From assembly GCF_026339875.1 (NCBI RefSeq), contig NZ_JAPEPZ010000001.1, forward strand, positions 6,882,001 to 6,946,000: a stretch of 64,000 bases of DNA, given 5' to 3'. The position numbers were made by a program, and so were the translations under genes. Positions 53,491-62,269 of this stretch are shown here, piece after piece. How positions within the stretch are numbered: position 1 is the stretch's first letter; each line of letters opens with the position of its first letter. The notes beneath the pieces were generated by a model that saw only the letters and a program-made list of their open reading frames with translations, did not search any database and was not told the DNA's origin. The DNA comes from Streptomyces sp. NBC_01571 (GTDB lineage: Bacteria; Actinomycetota; Actinomycetes; Streptomycetales; Streptomycetaceae).

Positions 53491-53552
53491 TGCACAGTGC
53501 TGTGCATCGCCGTACATTGCACACTGTCGTGCAATTACACGGCAGTGTGCAA
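53491..53552. promoter_or_regulatory. Three dyad operators between tetR and efflux gene
   Basis: The dyads are TGCACAG-TG-CTGTGCA (53491–53506), ATTGCAC-6-GTGCAAT (53516–53535) and TTACAC-6-GTGCAA imperfect (53535–53552). All share the TTGCAC(A) half-site and are regularly spaced at about 20–25 nt. They sit just upstream of the efflux gene and near the tetR start, so likely TetR operators controlling both. Confidence 0.85.
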
Positions 53553-53580
53553 ATCGAGTGAGGAGAGGGCGGCCGTACCC

Positions 53581-55371
53581 ATGCGTCTCGTCGTCAACGA
53601 ACCGGTCGAGCGGACGGACCGGCCCTACGCCCGGCGCTGGTGGGCGCTGCTGGTGCTCTGCCTGAGCCTGCTGATCATCGTGATGGCGAACACCGCCCTC
53701 ACCGTCGCGGCCCCCGACATGACCCGGGACCTCGGCCTGTCCAGCGCCGACCTGCAGTGGGTCATCGACGGTTACACCGTCCCGTACGCCGCGCTGATGC
53801 TGCTGCTCGGCGCGATCGGCGACAAGTACAGCCGGCGCGGCGCGCTCGTGCTGGGGCTGGTGGTCTTCGGCGGCGGCGCGGTGGCGGGTTCGCTCGTGGA
53901 CAGTTCCGCCGGGGTCATCGCGGCCCGTGCCGTGATGGGGGTCGGCGCCGCGCTGATCATGCCCGCGACGCTCTCCCTGCTCGCCGCGACCTTCCCGCGC
54001 GCGGAACGCGCGAAGGCGATCACCCTGTGGACCGCCACGGCCGGACTCGCGATCGCGGCGGGACCCCTGGTCGCGGGCGCGCTGCTGCAGCACCACGGCT
54101 GGTCCGCCACCTTCCTGATCAACGTGCCGATCGCCGCCGTCGCGATCATCGGCGCCCTCGTCCTCGTACCGCCCTCCAGGGCCGCGCACCAGCACCGCGT
54201 CGACCACGTCGGCGGTCTGCTGTCGGTCGTCTGGATCGGCTCGCTGGTCTACATGATCATCGAGGGGCCGCACTTCGGATGGGGCGTCCGGGCCGTCACG
54301 GCAGCGGTCGTCGCGGGGCTCGGACTGGTGGCCTTCGTGGTGTGGGAGCTGCGCCACCCGCGCCCGGTCGTCGACGTACGCCGGTTCGCCCAGCGCCGGT
54401 TCGCCGGTTCGAACCTCGCCGTCGCGCTCTTCTTCCTGGCCGTCTTCGGCGCCTTCTACTACCTCACCCAGCACCTGCAGTTCGTGCTCGGATACGACGC
54501 GCTGGACACCGGCGTGCGGATGCTGCCGCTCGCCGGGGCCGTCTTCGCCGGCTCGGCGCTCACCGGTTACCTCACCCCGCGCGTCGGCATGAGGATCACG
54601 GTGACCGCGGGCATGGTCGGCGGTACGGCGGCGCTCGCGCTGCTCACCCGGGTGGACGCGGCATCGTCGTACGGCGACTTCGTCCTCCCTCTCGTCATGC
54701 TCGGTCTCGCCATCGGACTCGCGCTCTCGCCGTGCACGGACGCCATCATGGGCGCGTTCCCCGAGTCCGAACTCGGTGTCGGCGGCGCGGTCAACGACAC
54801 GTCGCTGGAGCTCGGCGGCTCGCTCGGCATCGCCCTCCTCGGCTCGGTGCTGGCGAGTTCGTACTCCTCGCACCTCTCGGACGCGACCAGGGGCGGCAAG
54901 CTCCCGGCGGACGCGCTGGCCACGGCCCAGGACTCGGTCGGCGCGGGCTACGCGGTCGCCCAGGGCATCGGTGACAAGGCCCGGCAGCTCGGCGAGCAGG
55001 CCGCACGGGCCGGACACGCGGGGGACACCGGGAAGGCCGGGCAACTGAAGGCGCAGTCCGACCAACTCGCCCACGGGGCCCGGCAGATGGCGGACGCGGT
55101 CGGCTCATCCTTCTCGGACGCGGTGGCGCACACCAGCCTGATCGGCGCGGTGATCCTGGGCGTGGGGACGGTGCTGGTGGCGGTGCTGCTGCCGTGGAAG
55201 GAGCGCACGGCGCGGACGCGGGCGGACGAGGTGGACGCCCGGGACACGGAGGTCGTCGGGGACGCGGGGGACGCCGAGACGGAGTCCGTGTCCGAGGCCA
55301 AGTCCGTGTCGGAGACGAAGGGCGAGTCCGAGGCGACGTCCGCGTCCGAGGAGAGTGCCGCGGCGCGCTGA
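53581..55371 (+). CDS. MFS drug efflux transporter, DHA2 (14-helix) family
   Basis: A 596-residue transporter. Landmarks are ANTALTVAAPDMTRDLGLSS (motif D1 region), GAIGDKYSRRGALVLG (motif A) and GPLVAGALLQHHGWSATFLINVP (motif C). About 14 hydrophobic segments are visible. The loop before the last helix is long and hydrophilic (Gln/Ala/Gly). The ~50-residue cytoplasmic tail is rich in Glu, Ser and Ala with SVSEAKSVSETKGES-type repeats. It likely exports a toxic compound, regulated by the divergent TetR. Confidence 0.93.
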   Translation: MRLVVNEPVERTDRPYARRWWALLVLCLSLLIIVMANTALTVAAPDMTRDLGLSSADLQWVIDGYTVPYAALMLLLGAIGDKYSRRGALVLGLVVFGGGAVAGSLVDSSAGVIAARAVMGVGAALIMPATLSLLAATFPRAERAKAITLWTATAGLAIAAGPLVAGALLQHHGWSATFLINVPIAAVAIIGALVLVPPSRAAHQHRVDHVGGLLSVVWIGSLVYMIIEGPHFGWGVRAVTAAVVAGLGLVAFVVWELRHPRPVVDVRRFAQRRFAGSNLAVALFFLAVFGAFYYLTQHLQFVLGYDALDTGVRMLPLAGAVFAGSALTGYLTPRVGMRITVTAGMVGGTAALALLTRVDAASSYGDFVLPLVMLGLAIGLALSPCTDAIMGAFPESELGVGGAVNDTSLELGGSLGIALLGSVLASSYSSHLSDATRGGKLPADALATAQDSVGAGYAVAQGIGDKARQLGEQAARAGHAGDTGKAGQLKAQSDQLAHGARQMADAVGSSFSDAVAHTSLIGAVILGVGTVLVAVLLPWKERTARTRADEVDARDTEVVGDAGDAETESVSEAKSVSETKGESEATSASEESAAAR

Positions 55372-55440
55372 CCGTGACCCACGACGGTGTTCCCGGAACC
55401 GTGACCCCCCGGGCCCCCGTCTCGTAGAACATGCACTACC

Positions 55441-55469
55441 GTGCCGTGCCGGACCTACCGGCACGGCAC
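55441..55469 (+). terminator. Terminator hairpin after the efflux gene
   Basis: A perfect 12-bp stem GTGCCGTGCCGG / CCGGCACGGCAC with a 5-nt loop, 70 nt past the efflux stop and just upstream of the next gene. Confidence 0.8.
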
Positions 55470-55504
55470 GTGATGTTCTGCATGTTCTGCGGAGGGCACG
55501 GAGT

Positions 55505-56275
55505 ATGAAGATCGACTGGGACCGGCGGACGTGCGCGCGTCGCGGCCATGCGACGTACGCGCCGGACGAACCGGGGCTGCGGGACCGCCTGCGCGCCGGG
55601 ACCAGCCTCGGCGAGGCCTGGCGCTGTCTGCGCTGCGGCGACTTCGTGCTCGGCGAACCGCACGGCTCGGGGCCCGCGGAGGACGCGCCGCTCGTGCCGC
55701 GCGGCAAGGTGCTGCGGGATCTGTTCATCCTGCGCTTCCTGGCGATCGAACGGGCCGTGCGCGGGGTGTTCATCGTGCTGGTCGCAGCCGCGGTGTGGAG
55801 GTTCAGCAACAGCCAGGACTCCGTACGCCGCCTCTTCGACGAGTACCTGAACGTCTTCCGGCCGGTCTTCAGGCACTTCCACTACGACCTCGACCACTCG
55901 CCGGTCGTCGGCACCATCCAGAAGTCCTTCGGCTACAAGCACTCCACGCTGCTCCTGGTGGCCGCGCTGCTCCTGGCGTACGCGCTGATCGAACTCGTCG
56001 AGGCGGGCGGCCTCTGGTACGCGAAGCGCTGGGCGGAGTACCTGACGGTGGTCGCCACCGCCGCCTTCCTGCCCCTGGAGGTCTACGAGCTCACCGAGCA
56101 CGTCAGCTGGCTGAAGATCGCCACCCTGGTCCTGAACATCCTCGCCGTCCTCTACATCGCCCTCGCCAAACGGCTCTTCGGGCTGCGCGGCGGACGCGCG
56201 GCGTTCGAGGAGGAGCGGCAGAGCGCGTCGCTGCTGGAGGTCGAGGAGTCGGCGGGCGTGGCGGCCCACGCCTGA
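55505..56275 (+). CDS. DUF2127 integral membrane protein
   Basis: A 256-residue protein. The hydrophilic N-terminus holds a putative zinc knuckle (C-A-R-R-G-H and CLRCGDF). Four hydrophobic helices follow: ERAVRGVFIVLVAAAVW, LLLVAALLLAYALIELVEAGGL, YLTVVATAAFLPLEVYEL and IATLVLNILAVLYIALAKRL. DUF2127 proteins are of unknown function. The ATG at 55505 follows GGAGGGCACGGAGT, a good ribosome-binding site. Confidence 0.88.
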   Translation: MKIDWDRRTCARRGHATYAPDEPGLRDRLRAGTSLGEAWRCLRCGDFVLGEPHGSGPAEDAPLVPRGKVLRDLFILRFLAIERAVRGVFIVLVAAAVWRFSNSQDSVRRLFDEYLNVFRPVFRHFHYDLDHSPVVGTIQKSFGYKHSTLLLVAALLLAYALIELVEAGGLWYAKRWAEYLTVVATAAFLPLEVYELTEHVSWLKIATLVLNILAVLYIALAKRLFGLRGGRAAFEEERQSASLLEVEESAGVAAHA

Positions 56276-56292
56276 CCACGCCGGCACCGGCC

Positions 56293-56323
56293 TTGCCCTG
56301 ACGCCGACGTCAAGGACTACGTT
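56293..56323 (+). promoter_or_regulatory. MerR-type promoter with 19-bp spacer
   Basis: TTGCCC (56293–56298) and TACGTT (56318–56323) are separated by 19 nt. The dyad CCTTG ... CAAGG (56291–56315) covers the spacer. An over-long spacer with an internal dyad is the hallmark of promoters remodelled by MerR-family activators. The -10 ends 6 nt before the merR ATG. Confidence 0.75.
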
Positions 56324-56329
56324 CGGGAC

Positions 56330-56758
56330 ATGCGAATCGGCGAGCTGGCGACGAGGGCCGGGACCACCACGCGCACGCTGCGGTACTACGAGTCGCGGGG
56401 GCTGCTGCCCGCGCGGCGCGCCGGCAACGGCTACCGCACCTACGACGAGGACGACCTGAAGCTGCTGCGGCAGATCAGGACGCTGCAGGACTTCGGGTTC
56501 GACCTGGAGGAGACGCGGCCGTTCGTGGAGTGCCTGCGCGCCGGGCATCCGGAGGGGGACTCCTGTCCCGCCTCGCTCGCGGTCTACCGCCGCAAGCTGG
56601 GTGAACTCGATGCGCTGATCGGTGAGTTGCGGGCGGTGCGGAGCGAGGTCGGCACGCAGCTGGCGCGGGCCGAGCGGGCCCGCGACGAGCTGGCCGCCGA
56701 CGCGGCGGTTCCGGGGGGTCCGGAGCCGGTGTGCGAACTGGGAGGGCGGACACGGTGA
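56330..56758 (+). CDS. MerR-family transcriptional regulator
   Basis: A 142-residue MerR protein. The HTH and wing are MRIGELATRAGTTTRTLRYYESRGLLP and RRAGNGYRTYDEDDL (first quoted as its canonical start MRIGELA...). A dimerisation helix follows. Two Cys (FVECLRAGHPEGDSCPASL) are spaced as in redox- or metal-sensing members, and a third lies near the C-terminus (PVCELGG). Spacing to the -10 suggests a leaderless transcript. It overlaps trx by GTGA. Confidence 0.92.
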   Translation: MRIGELATRAGTTTRTLRYYESRGLLPARRAGNGYRTYDEDDLKLLRQIRTLQDFGFDLEETRPFVECLRAGHPEGDSCPASLAVYRRKLGELDALIGELRAVRSEVGTQLARAERARDELAADAAVPGGPEPVCELGGRTR

Positions 56759-57087
56759 TCGATCTGACGGGCGTGGCCTCGGTGACGGACGCGGACTTCG
56801 AGGCGGAGGTGATCGGCGCGGAGCTTCCCGTGCTGGTGGAGTTCACCGCCGACTGGTGTCCGCCGTGCCGGCAGATGGGGCCGGTGCTGAGCGCTCTCGC
56901 GGCCGAGGAGGAGGGGCGGCTCAAGGTCGTCCAGCTGGACGTCGACACGAATCCGGAGACGACCAACGCCTACCGGGTGCTGTCGATGCCCACGTTCATG
57001 GTGTTCCGCGGCGGTGAGCCGGTGAAGTCGATGGTGGGCGCCCGGCCCAGGAGGCGGCTGCGGGAGGAGCTGTCCGACGTGCTCTGA
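56755..57087 (+). CDS. trxA: Thioredoxin
   Basis: A 110-residue thioredoxin with active site W-C35-P-P-C38 and cis-Pro SMPTF. CPPC instead of CGPC makes it slightly more oxidising than classical Trx. The GTG start is coupled to merR (GTGA, 56755–56758), so its expression should follow the MerR regulator. It likely reduces disulfides under the stress sensed by that regulator. Confidence 0.93.
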   Translation: MIDLTGVASVTDADFEAEVIGAELPVLVEFTADWCPPCRQMGPVLSALAAEEEGRLKVVQLDVDTNPETTNAYRVLSMPTFMVFRGGEPVKSMVGARPRRRLREELSDVL

Positions 57088-57117
57088 GCGGGGCGCGTCG
57101 GGCGCGGCCGGTACAAA

Positions 57118-57154
57118 GGAAAACCCCCGGGGAAATTGCACCCGGGGGTTTTCC
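57118..57154 (+). terminator. Strong hairpin with T-rich end (trx terminator, or helR attenuator)
   Basis: A perfect 14-bp stem GGAAAACCCCCGGG / CCCGGGGGTTTTCC with a 9-nt loop. It terminates merR–trx. It also sits 86 nt ahead of the helR start, so it could be part of the helR leader. Confidence 0.85.
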
Positions 57155-57176
57155 TTGCGTATATTGGATGGTTCGC

Positions 57177-57195
57177 GACTTGAATGCATCAAGTC
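57177..57195. promoter_or_regulatory. 19-bp palindrome upstream of helR (RAE candidate)
   Basis: GACTTGA and TCAAGTC flank ATGCA, giving the 19-mer GACTTGAATGCATCAAGTC. It lies 44 nt before the helR start in an AT-richer patch. HelR genes are known to be preceded by a rifamycin-associated element, a 19-bp inverted repeat. I cannot recall its consensus well enough to confirm the match. Confidence 0.65.
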
Positions 57196-57239
57196 GTGGA
57201 GAAGTTCACTGGCCACAGTATATCCGGGCGGGAGCGGAA

Positions 57240-59504
57240 TTGTCAAACAGGGGCTCAAACGCAGAATTTCCCGATGCTGAATTGCAGCAGGAGCAGGAAT
57301 TCATCGACGGGCTGTACGCGCGCGTCGACGTGCTGCGGGGCGACACCGAGGCCTCCGTCGGCGACGCGCTCGCGCAGGGCAACACGCCCATGCAGGCCAG
57401 GCTCGAACGCGATGTGCTCGTCGCCGAGCGCTCGGGGCTGCTGGCCGCGCTGAACGCCGTGGACGGCTCGCTCTGCTTCGGCCGGATCGACCTCACCACC
57501 GGCGTCAGCCACCACATCGGCCGTATCGGTGTCCGCGCCGACGACGCCGAGCACACCCCCATCCTCATCGACTGGCGGGCCCCGGTCGCCCGCCCCTTCT
57601 ACCTCGCCACCGGGCACACCCCGATGGACCTGCGCCGCCGCCGGCACATCAGTACCGAGGGCCGGCGGGTGACCGACGTGCACGACGAGATCCTCGACCT
57701 CGGCGACCACCGGCGCACCGGCCACGAGGACCCGACCGGCGACGCCGTCCTGCTCGCCGCGCTCAACTCGGCGCGCACCGGCCGCATGAGCGACATCGTG
57801 CAGACCATCCAGGCCGAGCAGGACCGCATCATCCGCGCCCCGCACCGGGGCGTACTGGTGGTGGAGGGCGGCCCCGGCACCGGCAAGACGGCCGTCGCGC
57901 TGCACCGGGCCGCGTTCCTGCTGTACGAGTACCGGGAGCTGCTGGCCAAGCGCGCCGTCCTGATCGTCGGCCCGAACCCGGCGTTCCTCGGCTACATCGG
58001 CGAGGTGCTGCCCTCGCTCGGCGAGACGGGCGTGCTGCTCGCGACCGTCGGCGAACTGTTCCCCGGCGTGAAGGCCACGGCCGCCGACACCCCGCGGGCC
58101 GCGGCGGTCAAGGGCCGCGCCGACATGGCCGAGGTGCTGGTCTCGGTGGTCCGCGACCGTCAGGCGCTGCCCGACCCGGTGATCGCGATCGAGCACGACC
58201 GCGACATCCTGATGCTCGACGCCGGGCTCGTGCGGGTCGCCCGCGACCGCACCCGCGAGGCCGGTCTGCCGCACAACGTGGCCCGCGAGTACTTCGAGGG
58301 CCACATCCTCAACACGCTCACCGACATGCTCGCCGAACGCATCGGCACCGACCCCTTCGACGGGTCGAACCTGCTGGACCCGAGCGACATCACCCAGATC
58401 CGTGACGACCTCGCCGAGAACCCCGAGGTCTGGTCGGCCATCGACCAGCTGTGGCCGCGGCTGACCCCGCAGCGGCTGGTCGCCGACTTCCTCGCCGAGC
58501 CCGAGGGCTACGTCGGCGAGGAGGACGCGGAGGCGATCCGCCGTCCGCTCACCGGTGCGTGGACCGTCGCCGACGTCCCCCTTCTCGACGAGGCCGCCGA
58601 ACTGCTGGGCGAGGACGACCGGGTCGCGCGGGCCCTGGCCGACCAGGAGCGCCGCGCCCAGGTCGCCTACGCGCAGGGCGTGCTCGACGTGTCCTACGCC
58701 TCCCGTACGTACGAGTTCGAGGACAAGGACGAGGAGGACTCCGAGGTCCTGTCCGCCCACAACATCATCGACGCCGAGCGGATGGCCGAGCGGCACGAGG
58801 AGGAGGACCACCGCAGCGCCGCCGAGCGGGCGGCGGCCGACCGGACCTGGGCGTTCGGCCACATCATCGTCGACGAGGCACAGGAGCTCTCGCCGATGGC
58901 CTGGCGGCTGCTGATGCGCCGCAGTCCCACCCGGTCGATGACGCTGGTCGGCGACCCGGCGCAGACCGCCGAGGCGGCCGGGGTCGGGTCGTGGGAGCGG
59001 ATCCTCGCCCCCTATGTCGAGGACCGCTGGGAGCACACCCGGCTCGCCGTCAACTACCGCACCCCGTCGGAGATCATGGAGGTGGCGGCGGCGGTGGTCC
59101 GTGCGGAGCACCCCGGCTTCGAACCGCCGAGCTCGGTGCGGACGACGGGCGTGCGCCCGTGGGCCCGCGCGACCGACGACCTGCCCGGCGCGGTGGCGAA
59201 GGCGGTGGCGGAACTGACCCCGGCGGAGGGCCGCCTCGCGGTCATCGCCCCGCGCGACCTGCACCCGGACCTGGCCGCTCGGCTGGACGGCGTGACGGCG
59301 GGCGGAGAGCCCGACCTGACCCGGACGGTCGTCCTGCTCGACCCCCGCCAGTCAAAGGGCCTGGAGTTCGACTCCGTGCTGGTGGTGGAGCCGGGACGGT
59401 ACGGCACGAGCGACCTGTACGTGGCACTGACCCGGGCCACGCAGCGGCTGGGCGTCCTGCACACCGGGGAACTGCCCGAGGCGCTGGCCGAGGCGTTCGG
59501 GTAG
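57240..59504 (+). CDS. helR: HelR/HelD-like RNA polymerase-recycling ATPase
   Basis: A ~754-residue UvrD/HelD-type motor protein. The N-terminal coiled-coil arm (ELQQEQEFIDGLYARVDVLRG) is the part that enters RNA polymerase. Walker A is EGGPGTGKTAVALHRAA, the DExx-type motif is IIVDEAQELSP, and motifs IV–VI are present (VNYRTPSEIM, SKGLEFDSVLVVEPG, YVALTRATQRL). HelR displaces rifamycin and frees stalled polymerase, giving tolerance. The TTG at 57240 was chosen (GGGAG 6–10 nt upstream); the exact start is uncertain. The palindrome upstream supports rifamycin-responsive control. Confidence 0.88.
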   Translation: MSNRGSNAEFPDAELQQEQEFIDGLYARVDVLRGDTEASVGDALAQGNTPMQARLERDVLVAERSGLLAALNAVDGSLCFGRIDLTTGVSHHIGRIGVRADDAEHTPILIDWRAPVARPFYLATGHTPMDLRRRRHISTEGRRVTDVHDEILDLGDHRRTGHEDPTGDAVLLAALNSARTGRMSDIVQTIQAEQDRIIRAPHRGVLVVEGGPGTGKTAVALHRAAFLLYEYRELLAKRAVLIVGPNPAFLGYIGEVLPSLGETGVLLATVGELFPGVKATAADTPRAAAVKGRADMAEVLVSVVRDRQALPDPVIAIEHDRDILMLDAGLVRVARDRTREAGLPHNVAREYFEGHILNTLTDMLAERIGTDPFDGSNLLDPSDITQIRDDLAENPEVWSAIDQLWPRLTPQRLVADFLAEPEGYVGEEDAEAIRRPLTGAWTVADVPLLDEAAELLGEDDRVARALADQERRAQVAYAQGVLDVSYASRTYEFEDKDEEDSEVLSAHNIIDAERMAERHEEEDHRSAAERAAADRTWAFGHIIVDEAQELSPMAWRLLMRRSPTRSMTLVGDPAQTAEAAGVGSWERILAPYVEDRWEHTRLAVNYRTPSEIMEVAAAVVRAEHPGFEPPSSVRTTGVRPWARATDDLPGAVAKAVAELTPAEGRLAVIAPRDLHPDLAARLDGVTAGGEPDLTRTVVLLDPRQSKGLEFDSVLVVEPGRYGTSDLYVALTRATQRLGVLHTGELPEALAEAFG

Positions 59505-59569
59505 GCACGGCGGGCACGCGGCTACTTCGTACCGCGGTCGCGCCCCGGGCGGCAGCCGCGCACGACGGA

Positions 59570-59619
59570 GCCCTCCGGTCTCCGGTCCCGCCCCCCAGCG
59601 GGAGCGGAGACCGGAGGGC
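59570..59619. terminator. Bidirectional terminator between convergent helR and glgB
   Basis: The 15-bp arms GCCCTCCGGTCTCCG (59570–59584) and CGGAGACCGGAGGGC (59605–59619) pair perfectly. An inner TCCCGC/GCGGGA stem extends the hairpin. Confidence 0.88.
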
Positions 59620-59678
59620 CGGGCCGGGCGGGCGGCTCCGGGTGTGCTCCGGAGCGCCGCACCGGATGCCGGGCGGCC

Positions 59679-62234
59679 TCAGGCCGGTCGGAGCCAGACC
59701 GTCGCCAGCGGTGGCAGCGTCAGACGGATGCTGGCCGGGCGGCCGTGCCAGGCCTGGAGTTCCGGCTTGACGACGTCCGGGTTGGTGACGTCGCTTCCGC
59801 CGTACCGTGCGCTGTCGGTGTTGAGGGTCTCCTGCCAGGCGGGGACGGAGTCGGGGACGCCGAGACGGTAGGCGTGCCGGACGACGGGGGAGAGGTTGGA
59901 GACCGCGAGCAGCGGGGTGCCCTCGGCGTCGAGACGCAGGAAGGCGAAGACGTTGTCCTCCGCGGCGTCGCCGACCACCCACTGGAAGCCGGACGGGTCG
60001 GTGTCCTGCTCCCAGAGCGCCGGCGTCCGGCGGTAGACGGTGTTGAGATCGCGGACCAGGTCACGGACGCCCCGGTGGTCGGCCTCCGCGGGATAGGCGG
60101 GGTCGAGGAGCCACCAGTCGGGTCCGTGGGTCTCGGACCATTCGGCTCCCTGGGCGAACTCCTGTCCCATGAAGAGGAGTTGCTTGCCGGGGTGGGCCCA
60201 CATGAAGCCGAGGTAGGCGCGGGTGGTGGCGCGTTGCTGCCACCAGTCGCCCGGCATCTTGGAGACGAGCGACTTCTTGCCGTGGACGACCTCGTCGTGG
60301 GAGATGGGCAGGACGTAGTTCTCGCTGTAGGCGTAGACCATGGAGAACGTCATCTCGTGGTGGTGGTACTTGCGGTGCACCGGCTCGTGCTGGACGTAGT
60401 CCAGCGAGTCGTGCATCCATCCCATGTTCCACTTCAGTCCGAACCCGAGTCCGCCGAAGCCGCCGGGGCCGGAGTGGTGGGTGGCCCGGGTGACGCCGTC
60501 CCAGGCGGTGGATTCCTCGGCGATGGTGACGACGCCGGGGTTGCGGCGGTAGACGGTGGCGTTCATCTCCTGGAGGAAGGCGACGGCGTCGAGGTTCTCG
60601 CGGCCGCCGTGTTCGTTGGGTGTCCACTGGCCGGGTTGGCGGGAGTAGTCGAGGTAGAGCATGGAGGCGACGGCGTCGACGCGGAGTCCGTCGATGTGGA
60701 ATTCCTGGCACCAGTAGACGGCGTTGGCGACGAGGAAGTTGCGGACTTCGCGGCGTCCGAAGTCGAATTCGAGGGTGCCCCAGTCGGGGTGGGCGGCGCG
60801 TCGGGGGTCGGCGTGTTCGTAGAGGGGGCGTCCGTCGAATTCGGCGAGGGCCCATTCGTCGCGGGGGAAGTGGGCGGGGACCCAGTCCATGAGGACGCCG
60901 ATGCCGGCCTGGTGGAGGGCGTCGACGAGGTGTTTGAAGTCGTCGGGGGTGCCGAGGCGGGCGGTGGGGGCGTAGAAGCCGGTGACCTGGTATCCCCAGG
61001 AGCCGCCGAAGGGGTGTTCGGCGACGGGCATGAGTTCGACGTGGGTGAAGCCGAGGTCGGAGACGTAGGCGGGGAGTTGCTGTGCGAGCTGACGATAGGT
61101 CAGGCCTGGTCGCCAGGACGGGAGATGCACTTCGTAGACGGAGAACGGCGCCTCATGAGCGGGACGCTTCCCGCGTCCCTCCATCCACTCCTCGTCGTGC
61201 CAGGTGTGGTGCGAGGTGTGGACGATCGACGACGTGCGCGGCGGGACCTCGGTGCGGCGGGCCATCGGGTCGGCGCGCAGAGTACGGGAGCCGTCGGGGC
61301 GGGTGATCTCGAACTTGTAGAGCTCGCCCTCGCCGATGCCGGGCACGAACAGCTCCCAGACGCCCGTGGAGCCGAGCGAGCGCATCGGATACCCCGAGCC
61401 GTCCCAGAAGTTGAAGGTGCCCGCGAGCCGGACCCCGCGCGCGTTCGGCGCCCACACCGTGAAGCGGGTGCCGGCCACGCCCTGGTGCACCATCGGCTCG
61501 GCGCCCAGGGCCTGCCAGAGCTGTTCGTGGCGGCCCTCGCCCAGCAGATGGAGGTCGAGGTCGCCGAGCGAGGGCAGGAAACGGTACGCGTCCTCGGTGT
61601 CCTGGACCGTCCCCTCGTACGCCACGAGCAGCCGGTACGCGTCCGGGACCGCGCGCAACGGCAGCACGGCGGAGAAGAAGCCGTCCCCGTCGTCGTGCAG
61701 TTCGGCCCGCAGGTCGTCCGTCACGACGGTCACGCCCAGGGCGTACGGCCGGAAGGCCAGGAACGCCACTCCGCCCGGCACCGGATGGGCGCCCAGGACC
61801 CCGTGCGGATCGTGGTGGGTACCGGAGAGCAACCGCTCCCGGTCGCCGGGGCCGAGACCGGCGAAGACGGGAACGGCGTCGGTGCGGGGAGGCGAACCGA
61901 CGTAAGGCGTCGGAGGGTCGGCCAGGTGGTCGGCGGCGGTGCCGGTGGCGGCGGGAGGGTTGTCGACGGGTGCCGGAGTGGCCCCGGCGGGTGCCGGGGG
62001 CCCGCCGGCGGCGGTCGGCCCGGGAGCCTTCTTGGCGGACTTCGTGCCTTTGCTCCCGGCGGGCTTCTTGCCGGCGGACCTCTCGGGGGCCTTGGCCGCA
62101 GGTTTTCCCTCGGCCGCCTTCCCGGCCTCCGTCTGCTGGGCCGCAGTCTTCTGGACCGCCGCCTTCTTGCCGGTGGCCGGCTTCTTGGCACCGTTCTTCT
62201 TCGGACTGTCGTCGGACGGGGGGCGGGGCGTCAC
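59679..62234 (-). CDS. glgB: 1,4-alpha-glucan branching enzyme GlgB with long N-terminal extension
   Basis: An 851-residue GH13 enzyme that introduces alpha-1,6 branches. The first ~125 residues are a Lys/Ala/Pro-rich disordered extension, followed by two CBM48-like modules and the catalytic barrel. The catalytic triad lies near D519 ([12 protein letters not shown]), E572 (EESTAWDG) and D646 ([11 protein letters not shown]). The GTG at 62234 has GAGGAGG 8 nt upstream. In actinobacteria GlgB works with GlgE, TreS and maltokinase to build alpha-glucan from trehalose; its neighbours confirm this. Confidence 0.96.
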   Translation of the reverse strand: MTPRPPSDDSPKKNGAKKPATGKKAAVQKTAAQQTEAGKAAEGKPAAKAPERSAGKKPAGSKGTKSAKKAPGPTAAGGPPAPAGATPAPVDNPPAATGTAADHLADPPTPYVGSPPRTDAVPVFAGLGPGDRERLLSGTHHDPHGVLGAHPVPGGVAFLAFRPYALGVTVVTDDLRAELHDDGDGFFSAVLPLRAVPDAYRLLVAYEGTVQDTEDAYRFLPSLGDLDLHLLGEGRHEQLWQALGAEPMVHQGVAGTRFTVWAPNARGVRLAGTFNFWDGSGYPMRSLGSTGVWELFVPGIGEGELYKFEITRPDGSRTLRADPMARRTEVPPRTSSIVHTSHHTWHDEEWMEGRGKRPAHEAPFSVYEVHLPSWRPGLTYRQLAQQLPAYVSDLGFTHVELMPVAEHPFGGSWGYQVTGFYAPTARLGTPDDFKHLVDALHQAGIGVLMDWVPAHFPRDEWALAEFDGRPLYEHADPRRAAHPDWGTLEFDFGRREVRNFLVANAVYWCQEFHIDGLRVDAVASMLYLDYSRQPGQWTPNEHGGRENLDAVAFLQEMNATVYRRNPGVVTIAEESTAWDGVTRATHHSGPGGFGGLGFGLKWNMGWMHDSLDYVQHEPVHRKYHHHEMTFSMVYAYSENYVLPISHDEVVHGKKSLVSKMPGDWWQQRATTRAYLGFMWAHPGKQLLFMGQEFAQGAEWSETHGPDWWLLDPAYPAEADHRGVRDLVRDLNTVYRRTPALWEQDTDPSGFQWVVGDAAEDNVFAFLRLDAEGTPLLAVSNLSPVVRHAYRLGVPDSVPAWQETLNTDSARYGGSDVTNPDVVKPELQAWHGRPASIRLTLPPLATVWLRPA

Positions 62235-62269
62235 GGGCAGGGCCTCCTCGGCGGGGTGAGCGGGAAACG

